From: Acidobacteriota bacterium | GTDB lineage: Bacteria; Acidobacteriota; JAAYUB01 | Assembly: GCA_016935015.1 (NCBI GenBank) | Contig: JAFGRT010000167.1 | Span: forward strand, 1 to 61,270 | Direction of reading: 5' to 3' | DNA: 61,270 nt | Shown: positions 41,064-50,990 of the stretch, piece after piece | How positions within the stretch are numbered: position 1 is the first letter of the stretch | How the letters are laid out: each line of letters opens with the position of its first letter | Notes under the pieces: model-generated | Database searches by the model: none | Told to the model about the DNA's origin: nothing | The model's input: only the letters and a program-made list of their open reading frames with translations | Translations under genes and position numbers: made by a program

Positions 41064-42635
41064 ATGAAACTGTTAACTGCCGGCCAGATGCGTGAGGTGG
41101 ATCGAAAAACCATCCAGGAGATCGGCGTGCCGGGCATCGTCCTGATGGAAAACGCCGGTATTCATGTAACCCAGATACTGGAAGAGCATTTTGAAACCCT
41201 GGAAGCCCTGCGAATCGCCATTATTTGTGGCTGCGGCAACAACGGCGGAGATGGCTTCGTCGTCGCGCGCCAGTTGTATATGCGAGGTATTCTGCCGGAT
41301 GTATTCGTGTTGTGCGCCGAGGACAAAATCCGTGGTAACGCCGCCACCAATCTCAATATCATCAAGAATTTTCCCGAGCTGCCGGTCATCATGGTGCCGG
41401 ATGAGCGAACCTACAAGCGTATGGGCATCTCCTTCGACAGCTATCAGGTCGTAGTGGACGCGATCCTGGGTACAGGCCTTCACCAGCCGGCAGAAGGCTA
41501 TTTCGCCCGGGTCATCGAGGATATCAACCGTTCGCCGGCTTCCGTGCTATCGGTGGATATCCCCTCCGGTCTGTTCGCCGATGAATACCGGCCCGTGGAA
41601 ACAGCGGTGTACGCCGATATCACCGTCACCTTCACCACGCCCAAGCCTGGTCTGATTCTCGGTGACTCCTACGCTTTCGTGGGCACCATGTACACGGTGA
41701 ATATCGGCACGCCGGACAGCCTGCTGCACATCGATGACCACTATCTCAACCTCACCGAGGACGAGGATCTGAAGCCGTTCTTTATGCCCCGCAAGCGAGA
41801 CACCCACAAGGGGAATTATGGGCATCTGCTGGTGGTGGGTGGGGCTCGCGGCAAAACGGGCGCCGCCAAAATGACCGGCATGGCCGCCCTGCGCAGCGGC
41901 GCCGGGCTGGTCACGGTGGCGCTGCCCGAAAGGTATATGGGCCAGGTCATCAGCGATTGCGCCGAGCTGATGACAGAACCGCTGGCGGCGGATGAAGAGG
42001 GTTTCCTTACGGCCGCCGCGCTACCCGGAGCCGTGGAATTGCTTCGCCAACGGGATCTGCTGGTATTGGGTCCAGGATTGGGCGCCGGCCCCCAGAGTGT
42101 CGAATTCGTTCAGGGCCTGGTGCCACAGCTGGACGTTCCCGTCATCATCGATGCCGATGCCCTGAACTGCGTCGCCGAAGATACGGCCGTCCTGAATAAG
42201 CTGACGGTCCCGGCCGTGTTGACGCCCCATCCCGGCGAGATGGCCCGACTGATGCATTGCACGACCGGTGAGGTTCAGGAGAACCGGGAGGAGGTCGCCC
42301 GTGAGTTTTCCCAAAATTTCGGGGTATATCTCATCCTCAAAGGCTACCGGACCGTTTTCGCCGAACCGTCCGGTCAGGTCTGGATCAATCCCACGGGTAA
42401 CTCGGGCATGGCCACCGCCGGTACGGGCGACGTGCTGTCCGGCATTTTGGGGGCGTTCTGCGCCCGCATCAATCATCAGAACCGGGATGCCTGGATCCTG
42501 GCGGCCGTGGCCGCCACGTACCTGCATGGTCTGGCGGGCGACCTGGCGGCAGAAGCCTTCACCGAGGAAGCCCTCGTGGCGCGGGATCTGATCAATTTCA
42601 TACACACCGGGATCCAGCAGATTCGGGAATCCTGA
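41064..42635 (+). CDS. nnr: Bifunctional NAD(P)HX epimerase/dehydratase
   Basis: The 523-residue protein fuses two repair enzymes. The N-terminal epimerase (about 1-215) has CGCGNNGGDGFVVAR and DAILGTGL. The C-terminal ADP/ATP-dependent dehydratase (about 230-520) has HKGNYGHLLVVGG, PHPGEMARL and the GTGDVLSGILGAF nucleotide site. Together they restore hydrated NADH and NADPH. GAAAGGGAAGAAGC precedes the ATG. It is followed after 2 bases by tsaE, the classical yjeF-yjeE pairing. Confidence 0.95.
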   Translation: MKLLTAGQMREVDRKTIQEIGVPGIVLMENAGIHVTQILEEHFETLEALRIAIICGCGNNGGDGFVVARQLYMRGILPDVFVLCAEDKIRGNAATNLNIIKNFPELPVIMVPDERTYKRMGISFDSYQVVVDAILGTGLHQPAEGYFARVIEDINRSPASVLSVDIPSGLFADEYRPVETAVYADITVTFTTPKPGLILGDSYAFVGTMYTVNIGTPDSLLHIDDHYLNLTEDEDLKPFFMPRKRDTHKGNYGHLLVVGGARGKTGAAKMTGMAALRSGAGLVTVALPERYMGQVISDCAELMTEPLAADEEGFLTAAALPGAVELLRQRDLLVLGPGLGAGPQSVEFVQGLVPQLDVPVIIDADALNCVAEDTAVLNKLTVPAVLTPHPGEMARLMHCTTGEVQENREEVAREFSQNFGVYLILKGYRTVFAEPSGQVWINPTGNSGMATAGTGDVLSGILGAFCARINHQNRDAWILAAVAATYLHGLAGDLAAEAFTEEALVARDLINFIHTGIQQIRES

Positions 42636-42637
42636 CG

Positions 42638-43069
42638 ATGTCCCGTATTTTCAGTGATTCCGAGCAGGAAACATTCGCGGTGGGGCACACGTTCGGCCGA
42701 TCGTTGATCGTACCGTCGGTGGTCCTGCTCTATGGTGAACTGGGTACCGGGAAGACGGTTTTTATCCGTGGCGTTTGTGAGTCACTGGGGGTTGATCAAC
42801 GGGCGGTGCGCAGTCCGTCCTTCACCCTGATCAACCAGTATACCGGGCGTATTCCACTGTTTCATGTCGATTTGTACCGTCTCCACGGTCAGGCTGACCT
42901 GGAGAGCATTGGTCTGGAAGAGATCATCGAGTCAGAGGCGGTGATCCTCGTCGAGTGGGCGGAGAGGCTGGAACCGCCGCCGCCGGCAGCCTGGTCGGTT
43001 TCTTTGTTCCATCGTGGGGGAGACCGGCGGGAGATCATCATCGCGCCGCCGACCGCAGCACCGGTTTAA
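42638..43069 (+). CDS. tsaE: tRNA N6-threonylcarbamoyladenosine synthesis ATPase
   Basis: The 143-residue P-loop ATPase has GELGTGKT (Walker A, near residue 33), SPSFTLINQY and FHVDLYRL, conserved in TsaE, and VEWAERL near the end. With TsaB, TsaC and TsaD it makes the t6A base at position 37 of ANN-reading tRNAs. It is coupled to nnr and ends 21 bases from the convergent trkA gene, with no clear terminator between. Confidence 0.93.
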   Translation: MSRIFSDSEQETFAVGHTFGRSLIVPSVVLLYGELGTGKTVFIRGVCESLGVDQRAVRSPSFTLINQYTGRIPLFHVDLYRLHGQADLESIGLEEIIESEAVILVEWAERLEPPPPAAWSVSLFHRGGDRREIIIAPPTAAPV

Positions 43070-43090
43070 TCACGGGCGCGGCGCCAGGGA

Positions 43091-43774
43091 TCAGCCCATC
43101 TGGCGCAGCTGGTCAAAATCACTCTTGCTGCCGATGGCCACCAACACATCCTCGTTCTGGATGGTCAGTTGCGGCGGAGGATTGGCGATGAGGCGGAATT
43201 CGCGGTTCCCCTGACGCGGGGATGTCGATCGCTTCACCGCCACCACACTGATATTGTAGTTTTTTCGCAGATTCAGCTCCACCAGACTTTTTCCCACGAA
43301 ATGGGCCGGCGGAATGAACTCGCTGATGACGGTTTTCTCGTCCAGATGGCGCATGTCGATGACATTGGGCATGGCGATCCGGCCGACATAGGCCGCCGCC
43401 ATATCCTTCTCCGGATTGATGATTTCATCGGCGCCTACCATTCGCAGGACCTTGCTGTGAAACTCGGAACTGGCCCGGCTGATGATGTAGGCCACGCCTG
43501 CCTGCTTGAGCAGGGCCACAGTGAGAATGCTGTCCTCCAGGTTGGGATCGCCGATGGCCACCATGACCAGGTCGATTTCGTTCCAGTTTACTTCGGTGAT
43601 GGCCTCTTCGTTGGTTGTGTTTAGGATCAGCGCCTTATTGACAAAATCCTTCACTTTTTCGATGGCCTCGCGATTCTTGTCAATGGCCAGGACATAGAAG
43701 CTGTTCCGGGACAGTTCTTTCACCAGGTAGGTACCGAAGCCGCCCAGGCCGATGACCGCAACCCGACTGTACAT
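43091..43774 (-). CDS. TrkA/KtrA-type potassium channel regulator
   Basis: The 227-residue protein is a single RCK unit: an N-terminal Rossmann domain (VIGLGGFGTYLVKEL at 8-22, DKN at the second strand end) binds NAD or ATP, and a C-terminal TrkA-C domain starts near 145. One RCK_N plus one RCK_C is the KtrA form rather than the duplicated TrkA. It forms a ring under the membrane subunit encoded 9 bases upstream and gates K+ transport by nucleotide binding. Confidence 0.92.
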   Translation of the reverse strand: MYSRVAVIGLGGFGTYLVKELSRNSFYVLAIDKNREAIEKVKDFVNKALILNTTNEEAITEVNWNEIDLVMVAIGDPNLEDSILTVALLKQAGVAYIISRASSEFHSKVLRMVGADEIINPEKDMAAAYVGRIAMPNVIDMRHLDEKTVISEFIPPAHFVGKSLVELNLRKNYNISVVAVKRSTSPRQGNREFRLIANPPPQLTIQNEDVLVAIGSKSDFDQLRQMG

Positions 43775-43783
43775 TTTTTTCTC

Positions 43784-45841
43784 CTAGCCGATCATGATGG
43801 TTTCTTCCGGATACCGCGCATAGCGGGGTGACCCGCAGACCAGCAGGGCCAGAATGGTCAGGGGGCCGACCCGCCCGATGAACATGACCATGACGATGAC
43901 GAATTTGTTGAAACTTGCCAGCTGGGGCGTGATACCCAGGGAAAGTCCGACAGTGCCAAACGCGGAGATGACTTCGAAAAAAGTCTTGTTCAAGGGCAAT
44001 TCCTGGGTCATGTGCAAGATCACCGAAGCGCCGCAGATCATGAATACTGCCAGCACAAACAGCATGGTCGCCCGCCGGATCATGTCGGTGGGCAGCTCGC
44101 GACCGAACAGGGAAGTGCGGGGGTATCCCCGGACATGAGACACGATGACCGCCGTCAGCACCGCCAGGGTTGTGATCTTGATGCCGCCGGCCGTGGAACC
44201 GGAACCGGCGCCGATGAACATGAGTACCCACAAGATCAATTGGCCGGCACTGGACAGCTCATCCATGGCCACGGTATTGAATCCCGCAGTCCGGGCGGTT
44301 ACCGAGAGAAAGAAGGCATTCACATGCCGGGCGAGGCCTGGCAGGTCGGCCAGGCTGTGGCTGTGCTCGGCGAGGAGAAACAGCAGATACCCAGCCAGCA
44401 GTAAAGCCGCAGTGAAAAAAAGAGTTACCCGGGTGATCATCGGCAGCTGACGGGGCAGGGCTCCGGCGCCCAGCGCTTCCTTCAGAAAACCAAGAACACT
44501 GAATCCCAGGCCGCCGATGATGACCAGCAGGCTGACGGTGAGAGGGATGACCAGTGTTCCGTTGAAGGCCACCAGACTGTCGCTGTAGAGGGAAAAACCG
44601 GCGTTGCAGAATGAACTGACGGCATGGAAAACGCCCTGCCACAGGTTGGGCCAGAGACCGGGCGACTGTTCTTCCAGGGCGATGGTAAGAATGAGGGCCC
44701 CGATCACTTCAACGGTGAACGTGAACAACACGATAAATTTCACGATGTCATAGACAAAACGTGGCCGGCGACTGCCCACGATCTCGCTGACGGTATATTC
44801 GCCCGACAGACCCACCGTTTGCCCCAGCAGGACGCCGACAAATGTCATGATGGTCACGATGCCGACACCACCGATCTGGATGAGCATGAGAATGACGGCC
44901 TGACCGAAAAACGTGAAGTCATGAGGGGTGTCCAGCACGATGAGCCCGGTGACACAGGTGGCGCTGGTGGCCGTGAAAAGGCTGTCGATGAAGGAAATGG
45001 CCTCGCCGCTGCAGGAAGCCGCCGGCATGGAGAGGACCATGGATCCCAGGAGGATGATGATGGCGAAACTCCCCACCAGCAGTTTGAATGGGTCTTCGAA
45101 CAGCAGGTTGATCATGTATTTGCCGTACCCGATGTAAACCAGGAACCGCCCAAAAAGGACCAGCGCCAGACCCAGGATCAGGAATACACCGAACGTAGGG
45201 AAAAACATGACAAAGGCTTCACTGATCCCGGTGAATCCGATCAGCCAGAGGCCCGCCCGTGTCGAGAGGTGTCGGAACACACGAAGGTGCAGCCAAATGA
45301 GACCCAGCAAAATTACAGCCGAATGCAGGCACAGGGAAAGCCGATACCAAAAAAGGGCGGACAAGTCATAGCGCAGCAGGAAGAGGATAATCAGCAGCAG
45401 GATGATATTGTGCAGGATGCCGGCGAACCGCCAGCCGGATTCCTTTGTTTCCTGTTTCTGACGGTAATTCATGGTGTACATGATGAGGAACAGACAGCCG
45501 AAAATAACCAGCAGTTGGGCCAGGTAGACGTCGGTGACGATGTTCAGGAAAACAATGGCCAGAGCGGTATTGGTGAGCACGATGATGATTTTTGCGGTCA
45601 GCGGCCAACGCCCGAACACAAACATCGCTGTCAAATGAATGATTGCAAAGCCGTAGAAAAGCAGAGCGCCCCAGATGGTGACCTGCCGGCCGGTGCCCAG
45701 CAAGCCCTGTGGATCGGCGATGAGGAATAGGGCGATATTCAGGATGGGGAAAAAGGCAAACAACACCGCAGCCAGACGGGCAGGAAAAGGGATTGACGCT
45801 CGTCCCGTCAGCGGGGGTGGATTATTCCGGGGACAACTCAT
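43784..45841 (-). CDS. TrkH/KtrB-type potassium transporter with N-terminal membrane extension
   Basis: The C-terminal 460 residues hold the four pore loops with filter glycines: ATCVTGL, SSFCNAGFSL, TARTAGFNT and FGTVGLS. They are preceded by about 230 extra residues with six or seven hydrophobic segments that standard KtrB/TrkH proteins lack. The Met at 45841 lies inside the last codons of the sensor gene (20-base overlap), implying translational coupling. The transporter moves K+ with Na+ or H+ and is gated by the RCK protein downstream. Confidence 0.9.
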   Translation of the reverse strand: MSCPRNNPPPLTGRASIPFPARLAAVLFAFFPILNIALFLIADPQGLLGTGRQVTIWGALLFYGFAIIHLTAMFVFGRWPLTAKIIIVLTNTALAIVFLNIVTDVYLAQLLVIFGCLFLIMYTMNYRQKQETKESGWRFAGILHNIILLLIILFLLRYDLSALFWYRLSLCLHSAVILLGLIWLHLRVFRHLSTRAGLWLIGFTGISEAFVMFFPTFGVFLILGLALVLFGRFLVYIGYGKYMINLLFEDPFKLLVGSFAIIILLGSMVLSMPAASCSGEAISFIDSLFTATSATCVTGLIVLDTPHDFTFFGQAVILMLIQIGGVGIVTIMTFVGVLLGQTVGLSGEYTVSEIVGSRRPRFVYDIVKFIVLFTFTVEVIGALILTIALEEQSPGLWPNLWQGVFHAVSSFCNAGFSLYSDSLVAFNGTLVIPLTVSLLVIIGGLGFSVLGFLKEALGAGALPRQLPMITRVTLFFTAALLLAGYLLFLLAEHSHSLADLPGLARHVNAFFLSVTARTAGFNTVAMDELSSAGQLILWVLMFIGAGSGSTAGGIKITTLAVLTAVIVSHVRGYPRTSLFGRELPTDMIRRATMLFVLAVFMICGASVILHMTQELPLNKTFFEVISAFGTVGLSLGITPQLASFNKFVIVMVMFIGRVGPLTILALLVCGSPRYARYPEETIMIG

Positions 45842-46892
45842 CGGTTTCCTCGACGGTAATGAAGGAACCAATCCGTGTCTGCGTCTCGTCAAACAACGGC
45901 GCCACATTCAGCGTGTACATCCGACCATCAAACTCCAGGCGGTTGTCGTCATTGTTCTGGATAAAATCGGTGATTCGTTGCAGCACTTCATTTCGCTGCT
46001 GGCCCAGCAGCAGGGCGCGTCCCTTGGCATTTGACAACAAAAGTTTCTGGCGCAGGTCGAAGACAAGTACCGGCCGCGGTATCTGCTCGATGAGCGCCGC
46101 AGCCAGGTTCCGCTGGCCGACGGCGTATAGCAAGGCATCGGTCTGGCCCGTGGAAATCTTCTGAATCAGATGGTTGATGAGAATCGTCAATTCGTCCAAT
46201 TCTCCTTTTTGTCGAGCCAGGCGTATCTGGAGATTCCCGAGGCTTACCCGCCGGAGATTTGAGATCATCGCCAAAATGGGTTCAGAAAACCTGTTTTTAA
46301 TAAAGTTGTGCAAATAAAAAGCCGATATGAATCCCAGAAAGGTCAGAAATATCATCCAAAAGGCCCGGTTGCGGGCCATCAACCGGGCGTCCTCATCCGC
46401 CTGAACCATGGCCATATGGTTGGTGTTCAGCAAGTGATCGAGAGCCTCGACCGCATCGGAATAGTAGACGGAAAGCTCATCCTTGAATCCGGCTGGAGGA
46501 GGACGTTCAGGTGGGGCGGTCATCAGTTCGTCGGATAGTGCTTTGTATTTTCTGTAGTTGAAGGCAATCTTATCGATGATATCTTCTTCACCGGCGAGGG
46601 TGATGTTATTTCTTGCCCGGAGAAAGCCGTTGTCGAATTTCTGATGGCAAGATATGATGCGTTCGCGGTTTTCGCCCAGCTCTTCAAGTGGCATCGACAC
46701 CATCATGATGTGCAGCTGGTCAAGCGCCGCTGCCATTTCCTCGCCGGCCAGGACTGATTCGAAATTCTCTTGGAGGATCACATCCACGGCGCCGCCCAGC
46801 TGGAATAGGCTGACCATAGCCGTAAGACTGATGATCAAAAGCAGAAAGGTGATATAATAAAACAAGGTGTTAATGTTCAGCAGACGACTCAT
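45822..46892 (-). CDS. HAMP-PAS membrane sensor lacking a kinase domain
   Basis: Residues 11-33 and about 176-198 are transmembrane and flank a helical periplasmic domain (about 35-172) like the four-helix bundles of KinB/NtrY sensors. A HAMP segment follows (about 199-250), then a PAS domain (about 265-350: EQIPRPVLVFD, SNAKGRALLL, YTLNVAPLFDE, GSFITVEE). The frame ends straight after PAS: no HisKA or ATPase is encoded in any frame downstream. The next gene is the K+ transporter, whose start overlaps this stop. Confidence 0.83.
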   Translation of the reverse strand: MSRLLNINTLFYYITFLLLIISLTAMVSLFQLGGAVDVILQENFESVLAGEEMAAALDQLHIMMVSMPLEELGENRERIISCHQKFDNGFLRARNNITLAGEEDIIDKIAFNYRKYKALSDELMTAPPERPPPAGFKDELSVYYSDAVEALDHLLNTNHMAMVQADEDARLMARNRAFWMIFLTFLGFISAFYLHNFIKNRFSEPILAMISNLRRVSLGNLQIRLARQKGELDELTILINHLIQKISTGQTDALLYAVGQRNLAAALIEQIPRPVLVFDLRQKLLLSNAKGRALLLGQQRNEVLQRITDFIQNNDDNRLEFDGRMYTLNVAPLFDETQTRIGSFITVEETDELSPE

Positions 46893-46919
46893 GACCCATC
46901 CTTGAGAGTAGCGTGATGG

Positions 46920-47516
46920 TTATTTAAACCACCGGAAAATAATTTCTTCGCCGTGATAGTATTCCACCAATCTTTCCGTATAATAATCTGATTCGAAACT
47001 CAAAAAAAGGGGAAAACGCGGATTTTTTTGAATGATGTAGCGGTTGTCGCGGTCATCGGTCACCGTAATGGCCGGCAAGAGCCGACCCGGAAGGGCATAG
47101 GTGGTGTCACCGGTTTTCTGCATCCAGCCGCGGACCCGGTCGAATTTAACGGTCACTTTCCCGCCTTTTTCAAGCTGCTGGTATATTTCCTGGCTGACCC
47201 CCAGGATGTTGCCCCGCAGAGTGACCTTGCGCCCGTTTTCCAAACGGGTGCGTTTCAGAATGGAGATGGAATGATGCAGCACGTTCCGGGGAATGACGAT
47301 GGCCCCCAGCCTGAAATCATGTTCCCATTCCAGCTGCAGATCGGGTGAAACGGAATGTAGCCGAAACAGGAATTCGGCCTCCATATTGCTGCCTTCGCCG
47401 GCGAACTTCAACAGGGCCGGCGCTTCCAGCTCGATGAGGGTCTGGCCGGCGCAACTGGCGGCCGGCGGCAAGAGCAGGATCAGCAGCACGCCAACGAGAC
47501 GGAGGAAAGAGGGCAT
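46920..47516 (-). CDS. Exported protein of unknown function (198 aa)
   Basis: A signal peptide (residues 4-22) ends near PAASCAG, so it may be processed or lipidated, although the Cys context is weak for a lipoprotein. The mature part is rich in beta-strand-forming residues (KVTLRGNILGV, KVTVKFDRVRGW) and ends FRWFK. I do not recognise the family. It lies 4 bases past the purB stop region on the same strand and 27 bases before the sensor gene, so it could be in either transcript. Confidence 0.7.
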   Translation of the reverse strand: MPSFLRLVGVLLILLLPPAASCAGQTLIELEAPALLKFAGEGSNMEAEFLFRLHSVSPDLQLEWEHDFRLGAIVIPRNVLHHSISILKRTRLENGRKVTLRGNILGVSQEIYQQLEKGGKVTVKFDRVRGWMQKTGDTTYALPGRLLPAITVTDDRDNRYIIQKNPRFPLFLSFESDYYTERLVEYYHGEEIIFRWFK

Positions 47517-47519
47517 GGG

Positions 47520-48824
47520 TCAATCTCCGGATGACGAAAATACTCGTTGATAGATGGTCTCGACATGCCGTAACTGATGCTCGAGATCGAATAGTTGATC
47601 AATTTCCGTAAAACTCAGATGCCGGCGGATGTCGGGATCGGCGGCGATGAGCTGCTTGAAGTCGATCTGTTCCGCCCATACTTTCATGGCATTGCGCTGG
47701 ATCCAGGCGTACGCAGTCTCGCGCAGGACGCCCTTGCGCGTCAGGGCCAGCAGGACCTGACCCGAAAACGTCAGGCCATGAGTGCGCTGGATATTCTGCA
47801 GCATGGTTTCGGGATAGACGCGGAGATCGGCCAGGATCGTATTCAGTCGTCGGCTCAGGTAATGGAGCAGGGTCAGGCTGTCGGCCAGGATCACCCGTTC
47901 CGCCGAGGAATGGGAGATGTCCCGTTCGTGCCAGAGGGCCTGGTTTTCAAAGCCCACCAGGGCGTTGGCACGGATCACCCGGGACAGACCGCAGATCTGT
48001 TCGCATTTGACGGGATTCCGCTTGTGGGGCATGGCCGAGGATCCCTTCTGGCCCGTGCGAAAGGGCTCTTCGGCTTCCCGGACTTCCGTGCGCTGCAAAT
48101 GTCGGATCTCCTGGGCGATCTTGTCATAGGTGCCGGCGCAGATGGCGGCGGCGGACAGCAGCTGGGCATGCCGGTCCCGTTGCAGGGTCTGGGTGGAGAC
48201 GGCGGCGTGGCCGATACCCAGCTCGGCGCACACCTCCTCTTCGACCGCCGGTTCCAGATTGGCGAACGTGCCCACCGCGCCGGAGATCTTGCCGACGGTC
48301 ATGGCGGCGAAGGCATCGGCCAAACGGCGCTGATTGCGCTGCATTTCCGCGTACCATAACGCGAATTTGAGGCCAAAGGTGGTCGGTTCGGCGTGGATCC
48401 CGTGGGTGCGGCCCATGACGGGTGTTTTGCGGTAGGCCATGGCCTGCCGGCGCAGGGTGTCCATCAGCCGGTGGATCTCCGTGGCCAACAATTCGCCGGC
48501 CTCCCGGAGCAGCAGGGCCTGGGCGGTGTCCACCACGTCGGTAGACGTCAATCCGTAATGAATGTAGCGCGAATCCTCGCCCACCTTTTCAGCAACTGCG
48601 GTGGTGAATGCCACCACGTCGTGATGAGTGACTTCCTCGATTTCATAAATCCGGACCGTATCAAAACCGGCCCGCTCTTCAATGCGGGCCAGGGAATCGG
48701 CGGGGATGACGCCCCGCCGGGCCAGGACCCGGCAGACGGCCAGTTCCACATCCAGCCATTTGCGGAATTTGATTTCATCACTCCACAGAGCCGTCATCTC
48801 CGGGGTGCTGTAGCGTGGTATCAT
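47520..48824 (-). CDS. purB: Adenylosuccinate lyase
   Basis: The 434-residue fumarase-superfamily enzyme begins [17 protein letters not shown] and carries [18 protein letters not shown]-type (here [11 protein letters not shown]), [12 protein letters not shown] and the signature [11 protein letters not shown] near residue 265. It acts twice in purine synthesis, releasing fumarate from SAICAR and adenylosuccinate. The ATG at 48824 has GCGAGG 5 bases upstream; an in-frame GTG 6 bases earlier is the alternative. Confidence 0.95.
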   Translation of the reverse strand: MIPRYSTPEMTALWSDEIKFRKWLDVELAVCRVLARRGVIPADSLARIEERAGFDTVRIYEIEEVTHHDVVAFTTAVAEKVGEDSRYIHYGLTSTDVVDTAQALLLREAGELLATEIHRLMDTLRRQAMAYRKTPVMGRTHGIHAEPTTFGLKFALWYAEMQRNQRRLADAFAAMTVGKISGAVGTFANLEPAVEEEVCAELGIGHAAVSTQTLQRDRHAQLLSAAAICAGTYDKIAQEIRHLQRTEVREAEEPFRTGQKGSSAMPHKRNPVKCEQICGLSRVIRANALVGFENQALWHERDISHSSAERVILADSLTLLHYLSRRLNTILADLRVYPETMLQNIQRTHGLTFSGQVLLALTRKGVLRETAYAWIQRNAMKVWAEQIDFKQLIAADPDIRRHLSFTEIDQLFDLEHQLRHVETIYQRVFSSSGD

Positions 48825-48943
48825 GACCACCTCGCCTGAACGTAAATGGATTCACTTTCATTCGTCAACCCTGCCTTTTCGCCGGGTGGGGCAGCTGCGG
48901 GAAGAGGACCGCCTGGGACTCCAGCCGACAAGAGAACAGTCCC

Positions 48944-49729
48944 TCAGCCGATGGTAATCACCGGCGAGAGGGTGTCTTGTTGGGCCAGGATGACTTCAAA
49001 CGAGTCGGACCTGGCTGCGGAACGTTCGGCCAGGGCTTCCTGCGCCGAAAGGCGGGCCAGTTCCGGATGATTGTTCTTCTGACTCAGGTGGGCCAATACA
49101 ATGGTTCGGGCCCGGCCATCGAAATCATTTTGCAGATAAGCCGCCAGGTCACGATTGCTCAGATGGCCCAGTCGGCTCAGCACGCGCTGCTTGAGCGGCC
49201 ACGGATAGGGCCCGATTTTGAGCATCTCCTCGTCGTGATTGGATTCGATGATCAGGACATCCGATCCCTGCACCCGATACCGGATGGCTTCGGTGATGCA
49301 GCCGAGATCCGTCACATGGGCCACCTGCATGCCCTGGTGGCGGATCAGAAAACCGGCCGGATCGGCCGCATCATGAGAAACAGGAAAGGGAAGAATGTCC
49401 AGATCCCCGATCCGAAAGGCCATTCCCACCTCGATGATTTCACGGCTGCCGTTGATGGTAACACCGGTCAGGGCCTCCAGGGTGGGCCGGCTGAGGAAGA
49501 TCGGAGCACAGAAACGGCGGGTGAACGTTGTCAGCCCCTTGACGTGATCGGTATGCTCATGGGAGATCACCACGCCCTGGATGTCATCGGTGTGCACGCC
49601 GATTTGCAACAGGGACTCGGCGACGCGTCGGGTGGACAGACCAAAATCGATGAGCAGATGTGTTTTTTCCGACCCGACATAGGTCGCGTTACCGCCGCTG
49701 CCGCTGCCCATGACACAAATCCGTAACAT
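48944..49729 (-). CDS. WalJ/YycJ-like metallo-beta-lactamase fold hydrolase
   Basis: The 261-residue protein has MGSGSGGNATYV at the N-terminus and the metal motif SHEHTDHVKG near residue 56, with later His in PVSHDA and LAHLSQKNNH. The N-terminus and length match YycJ/WalJ-type hydrolases, some of which act as 5' to 3' exonucleases in mismatch repair or interact with cell division. The cellular substrate here is unknown. It has its own likely promoter at 49760-49788. Confidence 0.88.
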   Translation of the reverse strand: MLRICVMGSGSGGNATYVGSEKTHLLIDFGLSTRRVAESLLQIGVHTDDIQGVVISHEHTDHVKGLTTFTRRFCAPIFLSRPTLEALTGVTINGSREIIEVGMAFRIGDLDILPFPVSHDAADPAGFLIRHQGMQVAHVTDLGCITEAIRYRVQGSDVLIIESNHDEEMLKIGPYPWPLKQRVLSRLGHLSNRDLAAYLQNDFDGRARTIVLAHLSQKNNHPELARLSAQEALAERSAARSDSFEVILAQQDTLSPVITIG

Positions 49730-49759
49730 GATGGACTTCCTGATCGTTTAGAACAGCCA

Positions 49760-49788
49760 ACGTTACCACAGCCCGGCCAGGCGTGCAA
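49760..49788 (-). promoter_or_regulatory. Possible promoter of the WalJ-like gene
   Basis: Minus-strand TTGCAC (49783-49788), 17-bp spacer and TAACGT (49760-49765), 30 bases before the start codon. The -10 is a weak match. Confidence 0.45.
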
Positions 49789-49968
49789 CACATTTGAGGG
49801 CGGTCGGCGGGCGCCGTGCCTTTTGGTTTTCATGCATCTCCATCGATCCACTCCGTCGTCTGGAAACGACGAAACCGGAACCGGCAAGATGTCGCCGGAG
49901 ACAGGGCTATCGGTTCCGTCCGGCAAAGACCGCCACCGCGCGCCGATCGAAAACCCGGCAACACTATC

Positions 49969-49998
49969 TTGTCTGAATCCCGGGGCATGTGCTATATT
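49969..49998 (+). promoter_or_regulatory. Promoter of folD
   Basis: TTGTCT (49969-49974), 18-bp spacer and TATATT (49993-49998), about 63 bases before the folD start. Confidence 0.65.
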
Positions 49999-50060
49999 CA
50001 CCTTTACCATGCGCAGCGATTGGCCGCCCCGGCGGCCGGTCGCGATGGAAGGGAAAGCCC

Positions 50061-50990
50061 ATGAGCGCGAACATTCTGGACGGAAAGCTTGTTTCCGCAA
50101 CGATTCTGGAGGAAGTGGCCGCCGAGGTCTCCCGGATCGGCTCCACATTCGGGCAGGTGCCCACCCTGGCCACCGTGCTGGTGGGTGACGATCCGGCCTC
50201 GGCGATTTATGTCCGGAAGAAGAACCAAACCTGTGAAGAACTGGGCATGTACTCCATTCATGAGCATCTGCCCGCCACGGTCACCGCCGATGAGGTGCGG
50301 GCCACCCTGCGGCGCTTGAATGATGATCCCGACGTCCATGGCATCCTGCTGCAGCTTCCGCTGCCGGAGGGACTGCCTGAAGAGGAATTGCTGACCCTGA
50401 TTCATCCGGACAAGGACGCCGACGGGTTTCATCCCGTCAACATGGGCCGCCTGTTTCTGGGTCGGCCGCGGCTGGTGCCCTGTACCCCGCGCGGCATCAT
50501 GGCCCTGCTGGATCAGTATGCAATTGAGTTGCCCGGCAAATCGGCCGTGGTGGTGGGGCGCAGCAACATTGTGGGGAAACCCTTGGCCCTGCTTCTGTTG
50601 CAGCGGCACGCCACGATCACCGTCTGCCATTCACGGACGGTCGATCTGGCGGCGGTCTGCCGGCAGGCCGACATCCTGGTCGCCGCCGTCGGGCGCCCCG
50701 GTCTGATCGCGGCGAACTATGTCCGGCCCGGGGCGGTGGTCATCGACGTGGGCACCAACCGTATTACCGACGAAGCGGAATTCCGGCGCATCCTGGGCGA
50801 TGATTCACCTCGCCGGTCTTCCTTCGAGAAAAAGGGATCAGCCCTGGTCGGCGACGTGGAGTGGCGGACGGTCAAGGATATCGCCGGTTACATCACACCC
50901 GTACCCGGTGGTGTGGGACCGCTGACCATCGCCATGCTGATGCGGAACACCGTGCATGCCTTTAACATTCAGAAAGGAATCGATGGCTGA
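50061..50990 (+). CDS. folD: Methylenetetrahydrofolate dehydrogenase/cyclohydrolase
   Basis: The 309-residue bifunctional enzyme has the catalytic Tyr-Lys region [13 protein letters not shown], the QLPLPEGL and [13 protein letters not shown] blocks, the cofactor loop [11 protein letters not shown] and the terminal [15 protein letters not shown]. It interconverts one-carbon units of tetrahydrofolate and supplies formyl groups for purine synthesis, matching nearby purB. GGAAGGGAAAG precedes the ATG at 50061; the earlier in-frame ATG lacks family similarity. An 8-base overlap couples it to the next gene. Confidence 0.95.
   Translation: MSANILDGKLVSATILEEVAAEVSRIGSTFGQVPTLATVLVGDDPASAIYVRKKNQTCEELGMYSIHEHLPATVTADEVRATLRRLNDDPDVHGILLQLPLPEGLPEEELLTLIHPDKDADGFHPVNMGRLFLGRPRLVPCTPRGIMALLDQYAIELPGKSAVVVGRSNIVGKPLALLLLQRHATITVCHSRTVDLAAVCRQADILVAAVGRPGLIAANYVRPGAVVIDVGTNRITDEAEFRRILGDDSPRRSSFEKKGSALVGDVEWRTVKDIAGYITPVPGGVGPLTIAMLMRNTVHAFNIQKGIDG

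Larger units (their letters stand above)
49730..50060. other. Divergent intergenic region
   Basis: The 331 bases hold a leftward promoter for the hydrolase and a rightward promoter for folD. Between them (about 49790-49965) I see no gene, RNA or repeat that I would defend. Confidence 0.6.
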
